Below are positions 1 through 5,286 of a stretch of 5,350 nucleotides of DNA, piece after piece; the stretch's first letter is position 1; each line of letters begins with the position of its first letter. The stretch is from Methylobacter sp. (GTDB taxonomy: Bacteria; Pseudomonadota; Gammaproteobacteria; Methylococcales; Methylomonadaceae). The translations under genes were made by a program, and so were the position numbers. The stretch is taken from NCBI GenBank assembly GCA_003158415.1, contig PMJA01000163.1:3511-8860 (forward strand), in the 5' to 3' direction. Below the pieces are notes generated by a model. That model ran no database searches and was not told where the DNA came from. It saw only the letters and a list, made by a program, of their open reading frames with translations.

Positions 1-25
1 GCTTCGACTACGCTCAGCGAACGGC
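1..25. repeat. Fragment of a dispersed intergenic-type repeat
   Basis: The first bases contain TTCGACTACGCTCAGCGAAC, a motif that resembles short repeats scattered between genes in many bacterial genomes. It has dyad character: CGCT-C-AGCG at 11-19, and outer TTCG/CGAA at 3-6 and 18-21. The window edge probably cuts the unit. No second copy is visible in this window, so the dispersed nature is taken from general knowledge and not shown here. The same bases are also part of an open frame (1-138), so this could instead be coding sequence. Confidence 0.4.
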
Positions 26-138
26 TTAACTTAATGGCAGTGACGGAGACCGTGGGAACGATATATAAAGGCGACATCATTATCGGCAATTGGGCATACA
101 ATAGCGTTTTCGTAGACTTACCATGGAACCCATCATGA
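1..138 (+). CDS. Possible 3' end of a small or truncated gene, unknown function
   Basis: Frame 1 is open from the window edge to a TGA at 136-138 (45 codons). The only internal ATG is at 34, which would give a 34-residue peptide with no Shine-Dalgarno sequence before it. The translation ends ...GTIYKGDIIIGNWAYNSV and then a short tail, which has a believable protein-like composition. The TGA overlaps the ATG at 135 as ATGA, a common junction between coupled genes, and this supports both the frame and the downstream start. Against it, 45 open codons can occur by chance and the first 25 bases look like an intergenic repeat. I do not recognise the protein. It could be a gene remnant or no gene at all. 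Confidence 0.25.
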   Translation, partial: ASTTLSERLNLMAVTETVGTIYKGDIIIGNWAYNSVFVDLPWNPS

Positions 139-605
139 AAAAAATCCTGCTTTCGCTATTGGCCATCATCCTGATTATTGAGGAATGGCTATGGGATATA
201 TTGACGACATTGGGGCATTCGCTAATCCAATGGTTACGGCTGGAGCGCGTCGAACTATGGCTGACTCAGACCTCGCCGACGATGGCGCTGGTGGCGTTCA
301 GCATTCCTATCCTGATAGTCCTACCGATCAATCTGGTAGCGATCGGATTGCTGGCGCACGGTTTGATACTGGAAGGCATAGGCGTGGAACTGTTGGCGAA
401 ATTGCTGGGCACCGTGCTGATTGCACGGGTGTTTGCGTTAACCAAGCCTCAGCTGCTGACTTTTAACTTCCTGCGCGTTGTTTACACCACTATCATGGCT
501 TGGCTGCAATGGGCGCATCAAAAAGTCGTTGAAACGCAGGTCTATCGCTGGGGTCAGCACTTTAAAGCCGAGACTAAAGCGCGTTTTGCCGCCTGGTTTC
601 ATTAA
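135..605 (+). CDS. Small multi-pass membrane protein, unknown function
   Basis: This encodes 156 residues from ATG 135; an ATG at 123 would add four residues. I prefer 135 because GGAA at 125-128 lies six bases upstream, because the start overlaps an upstream TGA as ATGA, and because related proteins I recall begin with an MK(K/R)ILLSLL-like stretch. Hydrophobic segments are at about residues 3-22, 50-79 and possibly 82-105. A conserved-looking EEWLWD (16-21) sits at the end of the first segment. The tail (about 125-156) is amphipathic, rich in Trp, Lys and Arg, and probably cytoplasmic. There are no catalytic motifs. It resembles uncharacterised transmembrane proteins of beta- and gammaproteobacteria. 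A weak promoter with TACAAT at 97-102 is possible, but no good -35 is visible. The gene converges on the DUF3422 gene across 128 bases of repeats. It is very likely a real gene, and its function is unknown. Confidence 0.8.
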   Translation: MKKILLSLLAIILIIEEWLWDILTTLGHSLIQWLRLERVELWLTQTSPTMALVAFSIPILIVLPINLVAIGLLAHGLILEGIGVELLAKLLGTVLIARVFALTKPQLLTFNFLRVVYTTIMAWLQWAHQKVVETQVYRWGQHFKAETKARFAAWFH

Positions 606-626
606 GTTAAAAATCCAATAGTATAT

Positions 627-667
627 CCCCCTCATCCCAACCTTCTCCCTCAAAGGAGAAGGAGCTG
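627..667. repeat. Dispersed-type palindromic repeat between convergent genes
   Basis: This is a C-rich segment followed by a perfect 8-bp hairpin: CCTTCTCC (641-648), loop CTCAAA, GGAGAAGG (655-662). The type, CCTCATCCCAACCTTCTCCC followed by its mirror, is familiar as an interspersed repeat in proteobacterial intergenic regions (general knowledge). It lies between two gene ends that point at each other, so it may help stop transcription from both sides. Neither strand shows a T run after the stem, so it is not a canonical intrinsic terminator. Confidence 0.55.
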
Positions 668-682
668 GTACTTGTGTAGATA

Positions 683-718
683 CCTATGCCCAATAGGGCT
701 ACGCGGCGCGCCCTTACG
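683..718. repeat. GC-rich overlapping palindromes, related to the 2404-2427 element
   Basis: Several alternative short stems overlap here: CCTAT/ATAGG (683-687 with 693-697), GCCC/GGGC (688-691 with 696-699) and AGGGC/GCCCT (695-699 with 710-714). The 24 bases 694-717 begin TAGGGC, end GCCCTTAC and contain CTACGC. The 24-base element at 2404-2427 shares all three blocks. Lying just beyond the stop of the DUF3422 gene, it could fold in that gene's 3' untranslated region. No T run follows. Confidence 0.4.
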
Positions 719-733
719 CAGCAAAAAGCACCG

Positions 734-2038
734 TTATTCGGTGGTATTGGCAATGATTTTATGTATCCGTTTCGAGCTGATGGCGATAATGATCAAAATA
801 AAAGGTATGGAAATGCCTTCAACGATTTCCGGCTTGACCTTCCAGCCGATCACATGCAACGCTTCGGCTATTTTGCCGATCAAACTGGCCGCATAATAGG
901 TGATGGCGACCATTGAGATGCCTTCAACCATTTGTTGCATGCGCAGCTGCATTTTTGCCCGCAAAGCCATAGACGTCAACAAGCCCTGGTTTTGCCGCTC
1001 AATGATGATGTCGACGCGTGTGCGCAACAACTGGCTGGCGTTACTGACCCGCTCGGACAGCGAGCTAAAGCGGCGCGACAACGATACACAGGTGTTGACC
1101 GCCGGTTCCAGTCGCCGTTTGATGAACTCGCCCAGGGTTTGTATGCCTTGTATCCGTACTTCGCGCAAATCATTGATGCGTTGTTCCACCAGCTGATAAT
1201 AGGCGCTGGCAGCGGCAAAGCGAAAGTGATTGCTGGAGATGTAATTTTCAACCTCGGCGGCCAGCGTGGTTAACTCGTCCAGCAGTTCGGCGTCGTTATG
1301 GTCGGGCATAGTCATGGCGTTGGTGATGGTGTACAGCTGCCGGTCGGACTTGTTTAAGGCCGGGTACAGTTTGCGGGCGATAGGAAACGCCAGCAAGGCC
1401 ATCACGCGGTACACTTCAATTTCAAACAGCCGCTGCAATAAGCGCCCTGCCTGCTCGGTTCTTAAGCCATGATTGATAATAAAAAAACGGCTGAAACCAT
1501 CGACGTGTATGCGAAAATCGGTAAACACCGAAGCAGCGCCGCCGGTTACTTTGGAACCGATGACTGGATTGCCTGCAAAGTGAATCGACAAAGACGCCAG
1601 ATCGGCATGTTCGTCATAATCAATATCGGCGGGGGAGACGATGGCTGCGTGAGCGGCAACAATGACTTGTCCGGTTAATTGCGACAGCCAATCCACCGGC
1701 ACTTTTTTCAGCGCGGAATCGGCAAAAGGATCTTTAGGCGTATCGTGTACATAAAAGCTGTACGTGCTGAACTCACCGTGTTGTTCCCAACGTATTTGAA
1801 AACTGTCAAACGTGGCGCTGAAGTGATCCGCTTCTTTTTCCGGCGGGGCCTCGCCGAACCGTTCGCACAGCATTATCAAGTGCTTACGTTCCTGTGCTTT
1901 TTCCTCATGGGTCAGCAATAACGCAAGATGACTGGCTCTGACCGGCAAACTGAGTATAAACGGCGCGCGGGCGTGGACTTCGTTGTGCAGTACAAAACGT
2001 TGGGGATGGTTTTCAGGAATCGGGTATAGAGTCGTCAC
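734..2038 (-). CDS. DUF3422 family membrane-anchored protein
   Basis: This 434-residue protein is recognisable as the DUF3422 family, conserved and uncharacterised in proteobacteria. The N-terminal family motif HNEVHAR is at residues 18-24. A soluble alpha/beta-looking region (about 25-225) includes the conserved-looking block RLLQRLFEIEVYRVMALLAF (199-218). A long helical, coiled-coil-prone stretch follows (about 250-370), with SERVSNASQLLRTRVDIIIE at 328-347. Two hydrophobic segments near the C-terminus (about 370-392 and 405-421) would anchor it in the inner membrane as a hairpin. Long helices leading into two C-terminal membrane helices recall CorA-type channels, but the GMN signature is absent, so that is only an architectural likeness. 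The start is GTG with no Shine-Dalgarno sequence visible. The next upstream in-frame codons reach a stop without another usual start, and the HNEVHAR position fits the family's N-terminus. It is divergent from pepA; length and motifs look intact. Confidence 0.88.
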   Translation of the reverse strand: MTTLYPIPENHPQRFVLHNEVHARAPFILSLPVRASHLALLLTHEEKAQERKHLIMLCERFGEAPPEKEADHFSATFDSFQIRWEQHGEFSTYSFYVHDTPKDPFADSALKKVPVDWLSQLTGQVIVAAHAAIVSPADIDYDEHADLASLSIHFAGNPVIGSKVTGGAASVFTDFRIHVDGFSRFFIINHGLRTEQAGRLLQRLFEIEVYRVMALLAFPIARKLYPALNKSDRQLYTITNAMTMPDHNDAELLDELTTLAAEVENYISSNHFRFAAASAYYQLVEQRINDLREVRIQGIQTLGEFIKRRLEPAVNTCVSLSRRFSSLSERVSNASQLLRTRVDIIIERQNQGLLTSMALRAKMQLRMQQMVEGISMVAITYYAASLIGKIAEALHVIGWKVKPEIVEGISIPFILIIIAISSKRIHKIIANTTE

Positions 2039-2403
2039 TGTTGTTTGTTTAAGCTGTCGAAAAGGACATTAATTTAACCTAAAAAACAAAGTAGAGCTTA
2101 AAGAAATGTTAAAAACCAGGATTTAGGCGCAGCACATAATCATAAGCATTTGATTTAAATATAAAGCCTGTGCCCGTAAACATAGCCTGCAAGCCTATTT
2201 TCTATCCAGCGTTTTGGTCTCTTTGAATATCGTATCGTCAGCCAGCGCTTTTACCCGCATTTGCCGTCATCAAATCGTCACAATAGCGTCATCATATTTT
2301 AACGTGATTTAGCGAGAATACGTCCCATCCCTCCGTATTGAGGGCTAATCCCGTAGAAAATTCGATAAAGCCCCGCTATTTTTTTGTCAAAACCCCGCCA
2401 AAC

Positions 2404-2427
2404 TAGGGCGCTACGCCCTGCCCTTAC
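2404..2427. repeat. Small GC-rich palindrome, second copy of a 24-bp element
   Basis: AGGGCG (2405-2410), loop CTA, CGCCCT (2414-2419) forms a perfect 6-bp stem. The 24 bases share TAGGGC at the left, CTACGC inside and GCCCTTAC at the right with 694-717, and the two elements are the same length. This suggests a dispersed repeat family. It lies inside the possible mobile element. Confidence 0.4.
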
Positions 2428-2429
2428 CG

Positions 2430-2435
2430 TATAAT
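2430..2435 (+). promoter_or_regulatory. Candidate -10 box (upstream) for pepA
   Basis: A perfect TATAAT faces pepA. No convincing -35 hexamer lies 16-18 bases upstream, where the sequence is the GC-rich palindrome. It overlaps the right arm of the 12-bp inverted repeat, so a protein bound to that repeat would compete with polymerase. Confidence 0.3.
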
Positions 2436-2472
2436 TCTCGCTAAAAAAGCTCTGTAGCTGTTTTATTGGTTG

Positions 2473-2478
2473 TATAAT
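2473..2478 (+). promoter_or_regulatory. Candidate -10 box (proximal) for pepA
   Basis: A second perfect TATAAT lies 87 bases before the pepA start. The -35 region near 2449-2457 (CTGTAG is the nearest resemblance) is poor. A transcript starting about seven bases downstream would begin almost at the foot of the large hairpin at 2491-2533. It would carry a leader of about 80 bases. Confidence 0.4.
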
Positions 2479-2490
2479 TCCCCACCAACT

Positions 2491-2537
2491 GCTCATCGTG
2501 ACCCGGCGATCATACCGCCGGGTCACGATGAGCTTTT
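2491..2537 (+). terminator. Terminator-like perfect hairpin in the pepA leader
   Basis: GCTCATCGTGACCCGGCG (2491-2508) pairs perfectly with CGCCGGGTCACGATGAGC (2516-2533): 18 bp with a 7-base loop ATCATAC. TTTTCATTT follows directly. GC-rich stem plus T run is the form of an intrinsic terminator on the + strand, and the minus strand lacks a T run. No + strand gene precedes it; only the candidate promoters at 2430 and 2473 do. It may therefore be a leader attenuator for pepA, the end of a short non-coding RNA, a 5' stabilising stem or a repeat. The hairpin is certain; its role is inferred. Confidence 0.6.
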
Positions 2538-2565
2538 CATTTAAGCAACTATTATGAGTTAAGTT

Positions 2566-4053
2566 ATGGATTATGCTATAGAAACTGCGCCATTAGAAAC
2601 AGTACAATGTGATTGTCTTATTGTAGGCGTTTATCAGGATCGGCAACTTTGCGCATCGGCAAGCTTAATCAATGACAGCACTCAGGGGCTGATTAGCAAG
2701 ATTCTGAATCGCGGCGATATTAGCGGAAAAAATGGCGAAACCGTATTAATCAATGCCGTCCCCGACAGCGCTATCGAGCGCATTTTGTTGGTCGGTCTGG
2801 GCGAAAACAAGGCTTTATCGGGTAAAAATTACCGCAAAGCGCTGCTGGCTGCGATTAGCAGCCTGAAAAAAAAACCCATTAAATCGGTCGTCTGTAGTCT
2901 GGCGGAATGCGAGGTTAGCGATGCTGACCGTTCATGGAAAACCCGGCAAATCATCGAAGTCTTTAGCGACGCGGCCTATCAATTCACCACCTGCAAATCG
3001 AATAAAGAAACCGACAGCAAAATTGAAAAAATCAGCATTACCTCACCGGTAGCCGAACTTGAGCTGGCGCAAACAGGACTGATCCAGGGCAAGGCGATAG
3101 CCGACGGCATCAACCTAACTAAACTGTTAAGCGACTTGCCCGGTAATATCTGTACGCCAACCTATCTGGCCGAACAGGCACTGGAATTGGGCAAACAATA
3201 TCTCAGCCTGGACATCAGCATTCTGGAAGAAGCCGATATGGAAAAGTTAGGCATGGGTGCATTACTTTCGGTTTCACGCGGCAGTCGTCAACCGGCCAAA
3301 TTGATCGCGCTGAGCTATCAAGGCGGCGAGAAAAACAGCAAACCTATCGTATTGATCGGCAAAGGCCTGACCTTTGATGCCGGCGGCATTTCCTTAAAAC
3401 AAGCGCCCGGCATGGATGAGATGAAATACGATATGTGCGGCGGCGCTGCGGTGCTGGGTACTATGCTGGCGGCGGCGCAAATGCAGTTGCCGCTGAATAT
3501 TATCGGCTTGATTCCGTCATCGGAAAACATGCCGGATGGCGACGCCAATAAACCGGGCGATATATTAACCAGCATGTCCGGCAAAACCATCGAAGTGTTA
3601 AACACCGACGCCGAAGGCCGCCTGCTGCTGTGCGACACCTTAACCTACGCGGAACGCTATAATCCCGATGTCGTTATCGACCTGGCGACCTTGACCGGCG
3701 CTTGCCTGGTGGCCTTGGGCCGTGTGCCCAGCGGCTTGCTCGGCAATAATGACGCCTTATGCAATGACTTGCTGGCCGCCAGTGTTACCGCCAACGACAG
3801 CCTGTGGCGCTTGCCATTGTGGGAAGAATATCAGGAACAACTTAAATCCAATTTTGCCGATTTAGCTAATGTCGGCGGTAAAGATGCCGGTACGATTACG
3901 GCCGCCTGCTTTCTGTCGCAGTTTGCCGAAAACTTCCACTGGGCGCATCTGGATATTGCCGGTACGGCATGGCGCACCGGCTCAAACAAAGGCGCCACCG
4001 GTCGCCCGGTACCCTTATTAAGCCAATATCTCATTAACCGGGCGTATGGCTGA
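2566..4053 (+). CDS. pepA: Leucyl (cytosol) aminopeptidase PepA, M17 family
   Basis: This 495-residue metallo-aminopeptidase removes N-terminal residues, Leu preferred, from peptides in the cytoplasm. It has the normal length of the family (Escherichia coli PepA has 503 residues). The N-terminal domain (about 1-160) is variable; the catalytic domain (about 165-495) is well conserved. Two-metal and catalytic residues are all present: K266 and D271 in GKGLTFDAGG, K278, D289 in MKYDMCGG, and D348, E350 and R352 in the signature NTDAEGRL (346-353). Family blocks LSDLPGNICTPTYLAE (188-203) and DLATLTGAC (372-380) also fit. The start is fixed because an in-frame TAA lies one codon upstream (2560-2562); the Shine-Dalgarno is weak (GAG at 2556-2558). 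The gene overlaps holC by 8 bases. In E. coli PepA also binds DNA (Xer recombination at cer, carAB control); whether it does so here cannot be told. Confidence 0.97.
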   Translation: MDYAIETAPLETVQCDCLIVGVYQDRQLCASASLINDSTQGLISKILNRGDISGKNGETVLINAVPDSAIERILLVGLGENKALSGKNYRKALLAAISSLKKKPIKSVVCSLAECEVSDADRSWKTRQIIEVFSDAAYQFTTCKSNKETDSKIEKISITSPVAELELAQTGLIQGKAIADGINLTKLLSDLPGNICTPTYLAEQALELGKQYLSLDISILEEADMEKLGMGALLSVSRGSRQPAKLIALSYQGGEKNSKPIVLIGKGLTFDAGGISLKQAPGMDEMKYDMCGGAAVLGTMLAAAQMQLPLNIIGLIPSSENMPDGDANKPGDILTSMSGKTIEVLNTDAEGRLLLCDTLTYAERYNPDVVIDLATLTGACLVALGRVPSGLLGNNDALCNDLLAASVTANDSLWRLPLWEEYQEQLKSNFADLANVGGKDAGTITAACFLSQFAENFHWAHLDIAGTAWRTGSNKGATGRPVPLLSQYLINRAYG

Positions 4054-4483
4054 AGTCAGCTTTTACATTCTGCCGTCGGCATCGTTGCAGGAACGCGATC
4101 TGTTCGCCTGCAAACTGATCGAGAAAGCCTATCGCAGCGGCAATTTCTGCTATGTACTCACCGACCATGCCGAACAAAGCCGACATTTGGACGACCTGCT
4201 CTGGACTTTCAGAGCAGGTAGTTTTATTCCGCACCAGCTATATACCGGCGAGTTGCCAGACATTGACAACGTCATCCTGATAGGTTCTGTGCCTGCGCCT
4301 GAAAACCGGCAAAAAACGGTGTTCAACCTGTCGTCGCACTATCCCGATACTAGCCCGCAAACCGAGCGCATTCTTGAAATACTGGATAACAGCGAAACCG
4401 CCAAGACCGCCGGTAGAGACCGTTATCGCCGCTATCAGCAGTCGGGCATGACGGTGACTGCGCATAAGATAGGCAGTGCGTAA
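4046..4483 (+). CDS. holC: DNA polymerase III subunit chi
   Basis: This 145-residue chi subunit (E. coli HolC has 147) belongs to the clamp-loader complex, where chi with psi links the loader to single-stranded-DNA-binding protein on the lagging strand. Family features seen: N-terminal strand VSFYIL (4-9), a helix around CKLIEKAYRSG (22-32), LLWTFRAGSFIPHQL (51-65), a NVILIG strand (75-80), and the C-terminal ERILEILD helix followed by RDRYRRYQQSGMTVTAHKI (124-142), typical of the chi C-terminus. The ATG lies inside the end of pepA with 8 bases of overlap and no strong Shine-Dalgarno sequence, which suggests translational coupling. Its position behind pepA matches the conserved pepA-holC-valS order and strongly supports the call. 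Normally valS would follow; here a toxin-antitoxin pair intervenes. Confidence 0.95.
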   Translation: MAEVSFYILPSASLQERDLFACKLIEKAYRSGNFCYVLTDHAEQSRHLDDLLWTFRAGSFIPHQLYTGELPDIDNVILIGSVPAPENRQKTVFNLSSHYPDTSPQTERILEILDNSETAKTAGRDRYRRYQQSGMTVTAHKIGSA

Positions 4484-4542
4484 TAGCTGCCCCGTGTAGC
4501 TTGTTGCCGACCATTGCTTTGCGTTCGCAGCTCTCCGGTTAG

Positions 4543-4569
4543 CCGCTACTTGGATAATATTCATAGCGG
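4543..4569. repeat. Imperfect dyad upstream of the toxin-antitoxin promoter
   Basis: CCGCTA (4543-4548) pairs with TAGCGG (4564-4569). Inside, TGGATA and TATTCA also pair (one G-T pair) around a single A, leaving only a two-base bulge on the left side. As DNA it is an operator-like dyad just before the -35 position of the TGCTATAAT promoter; as RNA it is a hairpin in the holC 3' region without a T run. Antitoxins commonly repress their own promoters, so an operator role is plausible but unproven. Confidence 0.4.
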
Positions 4570-4588
4570 GAGTATATACAATTTCAAA

Positions 4589-4597
4589 TGCTATAAT
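4589..4597 (+). promoter_or_regulatory. Extended -10 promoter of the toxin-antitoxin pair
   Basis: TGCTATAAT is a perfect extended -10 (TGn plus TATAAT). The -35 region (near 4569-4574, GGAGTA) is poor, which extended -10 promoters tolerate. Transcription would start near 4604, about 50 bases before the antitoxin ATG at 4653. It gives the cassette expression independent of the pepA-holC operon. Confidence 0.6.
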
Positions 4598-4643
4598 CCC
4601 AAACGCTAATCAAACTATGACTCAGTTTTCAACCAGTTTAATC

Positions 4644-4648
4644 GGAGG
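4644..4648 (+). promoter_or_regulatory. Strong ribosome binding site deciding the antitoxin start
   Basis: GGAGG lies four bases before the ATG at 4653. The other in-frame ATG, at 4617, has no such site and would add 12 residues outside the recognised domain. The strong site also fits the need for antitoxin in excess of toxin. Confidence 0.7.
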
Positions 4649-4652
4649 CAAC

Positions 4653-4862
4653 ATGAATTTATCAGAAAAAATATTAACTACAGTAGCCTCATTACCTGAA
4701 TCAAAACAAGTGGAAGTGCTAGATTTTGTAGAATACCTTAAGTTAAAAACTGAAAAAGAAGAAAGTGATAGCTGGAATGGTTTTTCTATTACTTCCGCAA
4801 TGAGAGGCATGGAAAATGAGGACTCTAATTATTCTGTTACTGATTTGAAAGAATCATACTGA
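4653..4862 (+). CDS. DUF2281-type antitoxin of a type II toxin-antitoxin pair
   Basis: This 69-residue protein is read from ATG 4653 (GGAGG upstream). Residues 3-32 form the DUF2281 helical motif, with LSEKIL, LPESKQ and EVLDFVEYLK, a pattern seen in small antitoxin-like proteins. A charged linker (TEKEESDS, 33-40) follows. The C-terminal segment, FSITSAMRGMENEDSNYSV (44-62) then TDLKE, resembles antitoxin tails that wrap the toxin. By family analogy it neutralises the downstream MazF-like protein and represses its own promoter. No classic DNA-binding fold such as AbrB or HTH is obvious, so autoregulation is inferred. Its TGA overlaps the toxin ATG by one base (TGATG), giving tight coupling. 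The gene is visibly richer in A+T than pepA and holC, consistent with acquisition. ATG 4617 is the alternative start. Confidence 0.8.
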   Translation: MNLSEKILTTVASLPESKQVEVLDFVEYLKLKTEKEESDSWNGFSITSAMRGMENEDSNYSVTDLKESY

Positions 4863-5227
4863 TGATTTTAGAAGGTCAGATTGTGCTTTTTCGTTTTCCT
4901 CAAACGGATCACAAAGACGGAAAACTTCGCCCCGCACTAATGCTACGCAAACTGCCTGGGAAATTTGATGATTGGCTTATCTGCATGATTTCCAGTCAGC
5001 TTCATCAAGCAATTCCAGAACTGGATGAAATTATTAACATGGAAGAGCCTGATTTCCAGCAAACGGGTTTAAAACAATCGAGCCTAATACGTGCGAGTAG
5101 ACTGGCTGTTGTTAATGCCGATATTTTAATAGGCAAATTGGGTACTATTGATACTTTCAGGCTTAATAAAATAAGGGGAAGCATAGCTCAATGGCTACAA
5201 AACCAATATTCAAATCCACTAGCCTGA
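4862..5227 (+). CDS. PemK/MazF-family endoribonuclease toxin
   Basis: This 121-residue protein has the usual length of MazF/PemK toxins. These act in the cytoplasm as ribonucleases with an SH3-like barrel that cut mRNA, and sometimes tRNA or rRNA, at short sequences. Features seen: first strand GQIVLFRFP (5-13), a loop with KLRPALML (21-28) carrying the conserved Arg-Pro (23-24) linked with catalysis, the next strand LICMISSQ (39-46) with the Ser/Thr position of the active site, then GLKQSSLIRASRL (69-81) and GKLGTID (91-97), matching the usual second half. Nothing is truncated, so activity is plausible. Its start overlaps the antitoxin stop by one base, with only a weak GAAAGA upstream, so its translation probably depends on the antitoxin. 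Composition is AT-rich like the antitoxin. The RNA target cannot be read from sequence. Confidence 0.88.
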   Translation: MILEGQIVLFRFPQTDHKDGKLRPALMLRKLPGKFDDWLICMISSQLHQAIPELDEIINMEEPDFQQTGLKQSSLIRASRLAVVNADILIGKLGTIDTFRLNKIRGSIAQWLQNQYSNPLA

Positions 5228-5243
5228 TTCCCAGCCTTAATCC

Positions 5244-5252
5244 TGCTAAAAT
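5244..5252 (+). promoter_or_regulatory. Weak candidate promoter for valS
   Basis: TGCTAAAAT is an extended -10 with one mismatch. CTGATT at 5224-5229, with 17-base spacing, matches three of six -35 positions. It would start valS transcription about 30 bases before its ATG. The alternative is read-through from the toxin-antitoxin or pepA promoters, since I see no hairpin terminator between the toxin and valS. Confidence 0.25.
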
Positions 5253-5286
5253 AACTCACTTTTCACAAAAAACATAACGCCCATCC

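Larger units (their letters stand above)
2308..2445. mobile_element. Possible miniature inverted-repeat element (MITE-like)
   Basis: TTTAGCGAGAAT at 2308-2319 is matched exactly in reverse complement by ATTCTCGCTAAA at 2434-2445, bounding 138 bp with no gene. The pairing resumes beyond a short gap (ATACG on one side, ATTATACGG on the reversed other side), so the ends may be longer imperfect repeats. The interior has an AT-rich middle and a small GC-rich palindrome (2405-2419). No clear target-site duplication flanks it, and no second copy is in view. It could instead be a pair of operator half-sites or coincidence. If mobile, its right end carries a TATAAT pointing at pepA. Confidence 0.35.
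2039..2565. other. Structured divergent intergenic region (527 bp)
   Basis: No convincing protein gene lies between the DUF3422 start and pepA. The left half (2039-2307) is AT-rich and should hold the leftward promoter. A possible TATGAT -10 on the minus strand (2139-2144) has no good -35. The right half contains the inverted repeats, two TATAAT boxes and the terminator-like hairpin listed separately. In many gammaproteobacteria lptF/lptG lie divergently next to pepA; here a DUF3422 gene takes that place. Confidence 0.6.

Noticed and set aside
932..1273. 113-codon + strand open frame antisense to the DUF3422 gene
   Set aside because: The minus-strand protein is an intact family member across this stretch; the + frame has no ribosome binding site or recognisable domain.
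734..2038. DUF3422 protein as a true CorA magnesium transporter
   Set aside because: The GMN signature before the second membrane helix is absent and the N-terminal motif identifies DUF3422; only the general architecture is similar.
2195..2260. 21-residue minus-strand peptide with a protein-like ending (ADDTIFKETKTLDRK)
   Set aside because: It is very short, has only a weak GACGG-like site, has an in-frame stop just upstream, and matches no recognised family. It could be the tail of a decayed gene, but nothing supports it further.
2299..2526. 75-codon minus-strand open frame in the pepA upstream region
   Set aside because: It starts inside the 18-bp hairpin, runs through both inverted repeats and the GC-rich palindrome, has no ribosome binding site, and its translation resembles no family. 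It is probably a by-product of the structured DNA.
3318..3638. 106-codon open frame antisense to pepA
   Set aside because: It lies opposite the conserved catalytic core of pepA, which fully explains the sequence; this is a shadow frame.
4238..4564. 108-codon minus-strand open frame across the end of holC
   Set aside because: holC on the + strand is well supported by length, motifs and synteny. The antisense frame has low-complexity Arg/Ala content typical of a shadow.
4617..4652. Upstream ATG (4617) as the antitoxin start
   Set aside because: No ribosome binding site precedes it, while GGAGG precedes ATG 4653, where the recognised DUF2281 motif begins.
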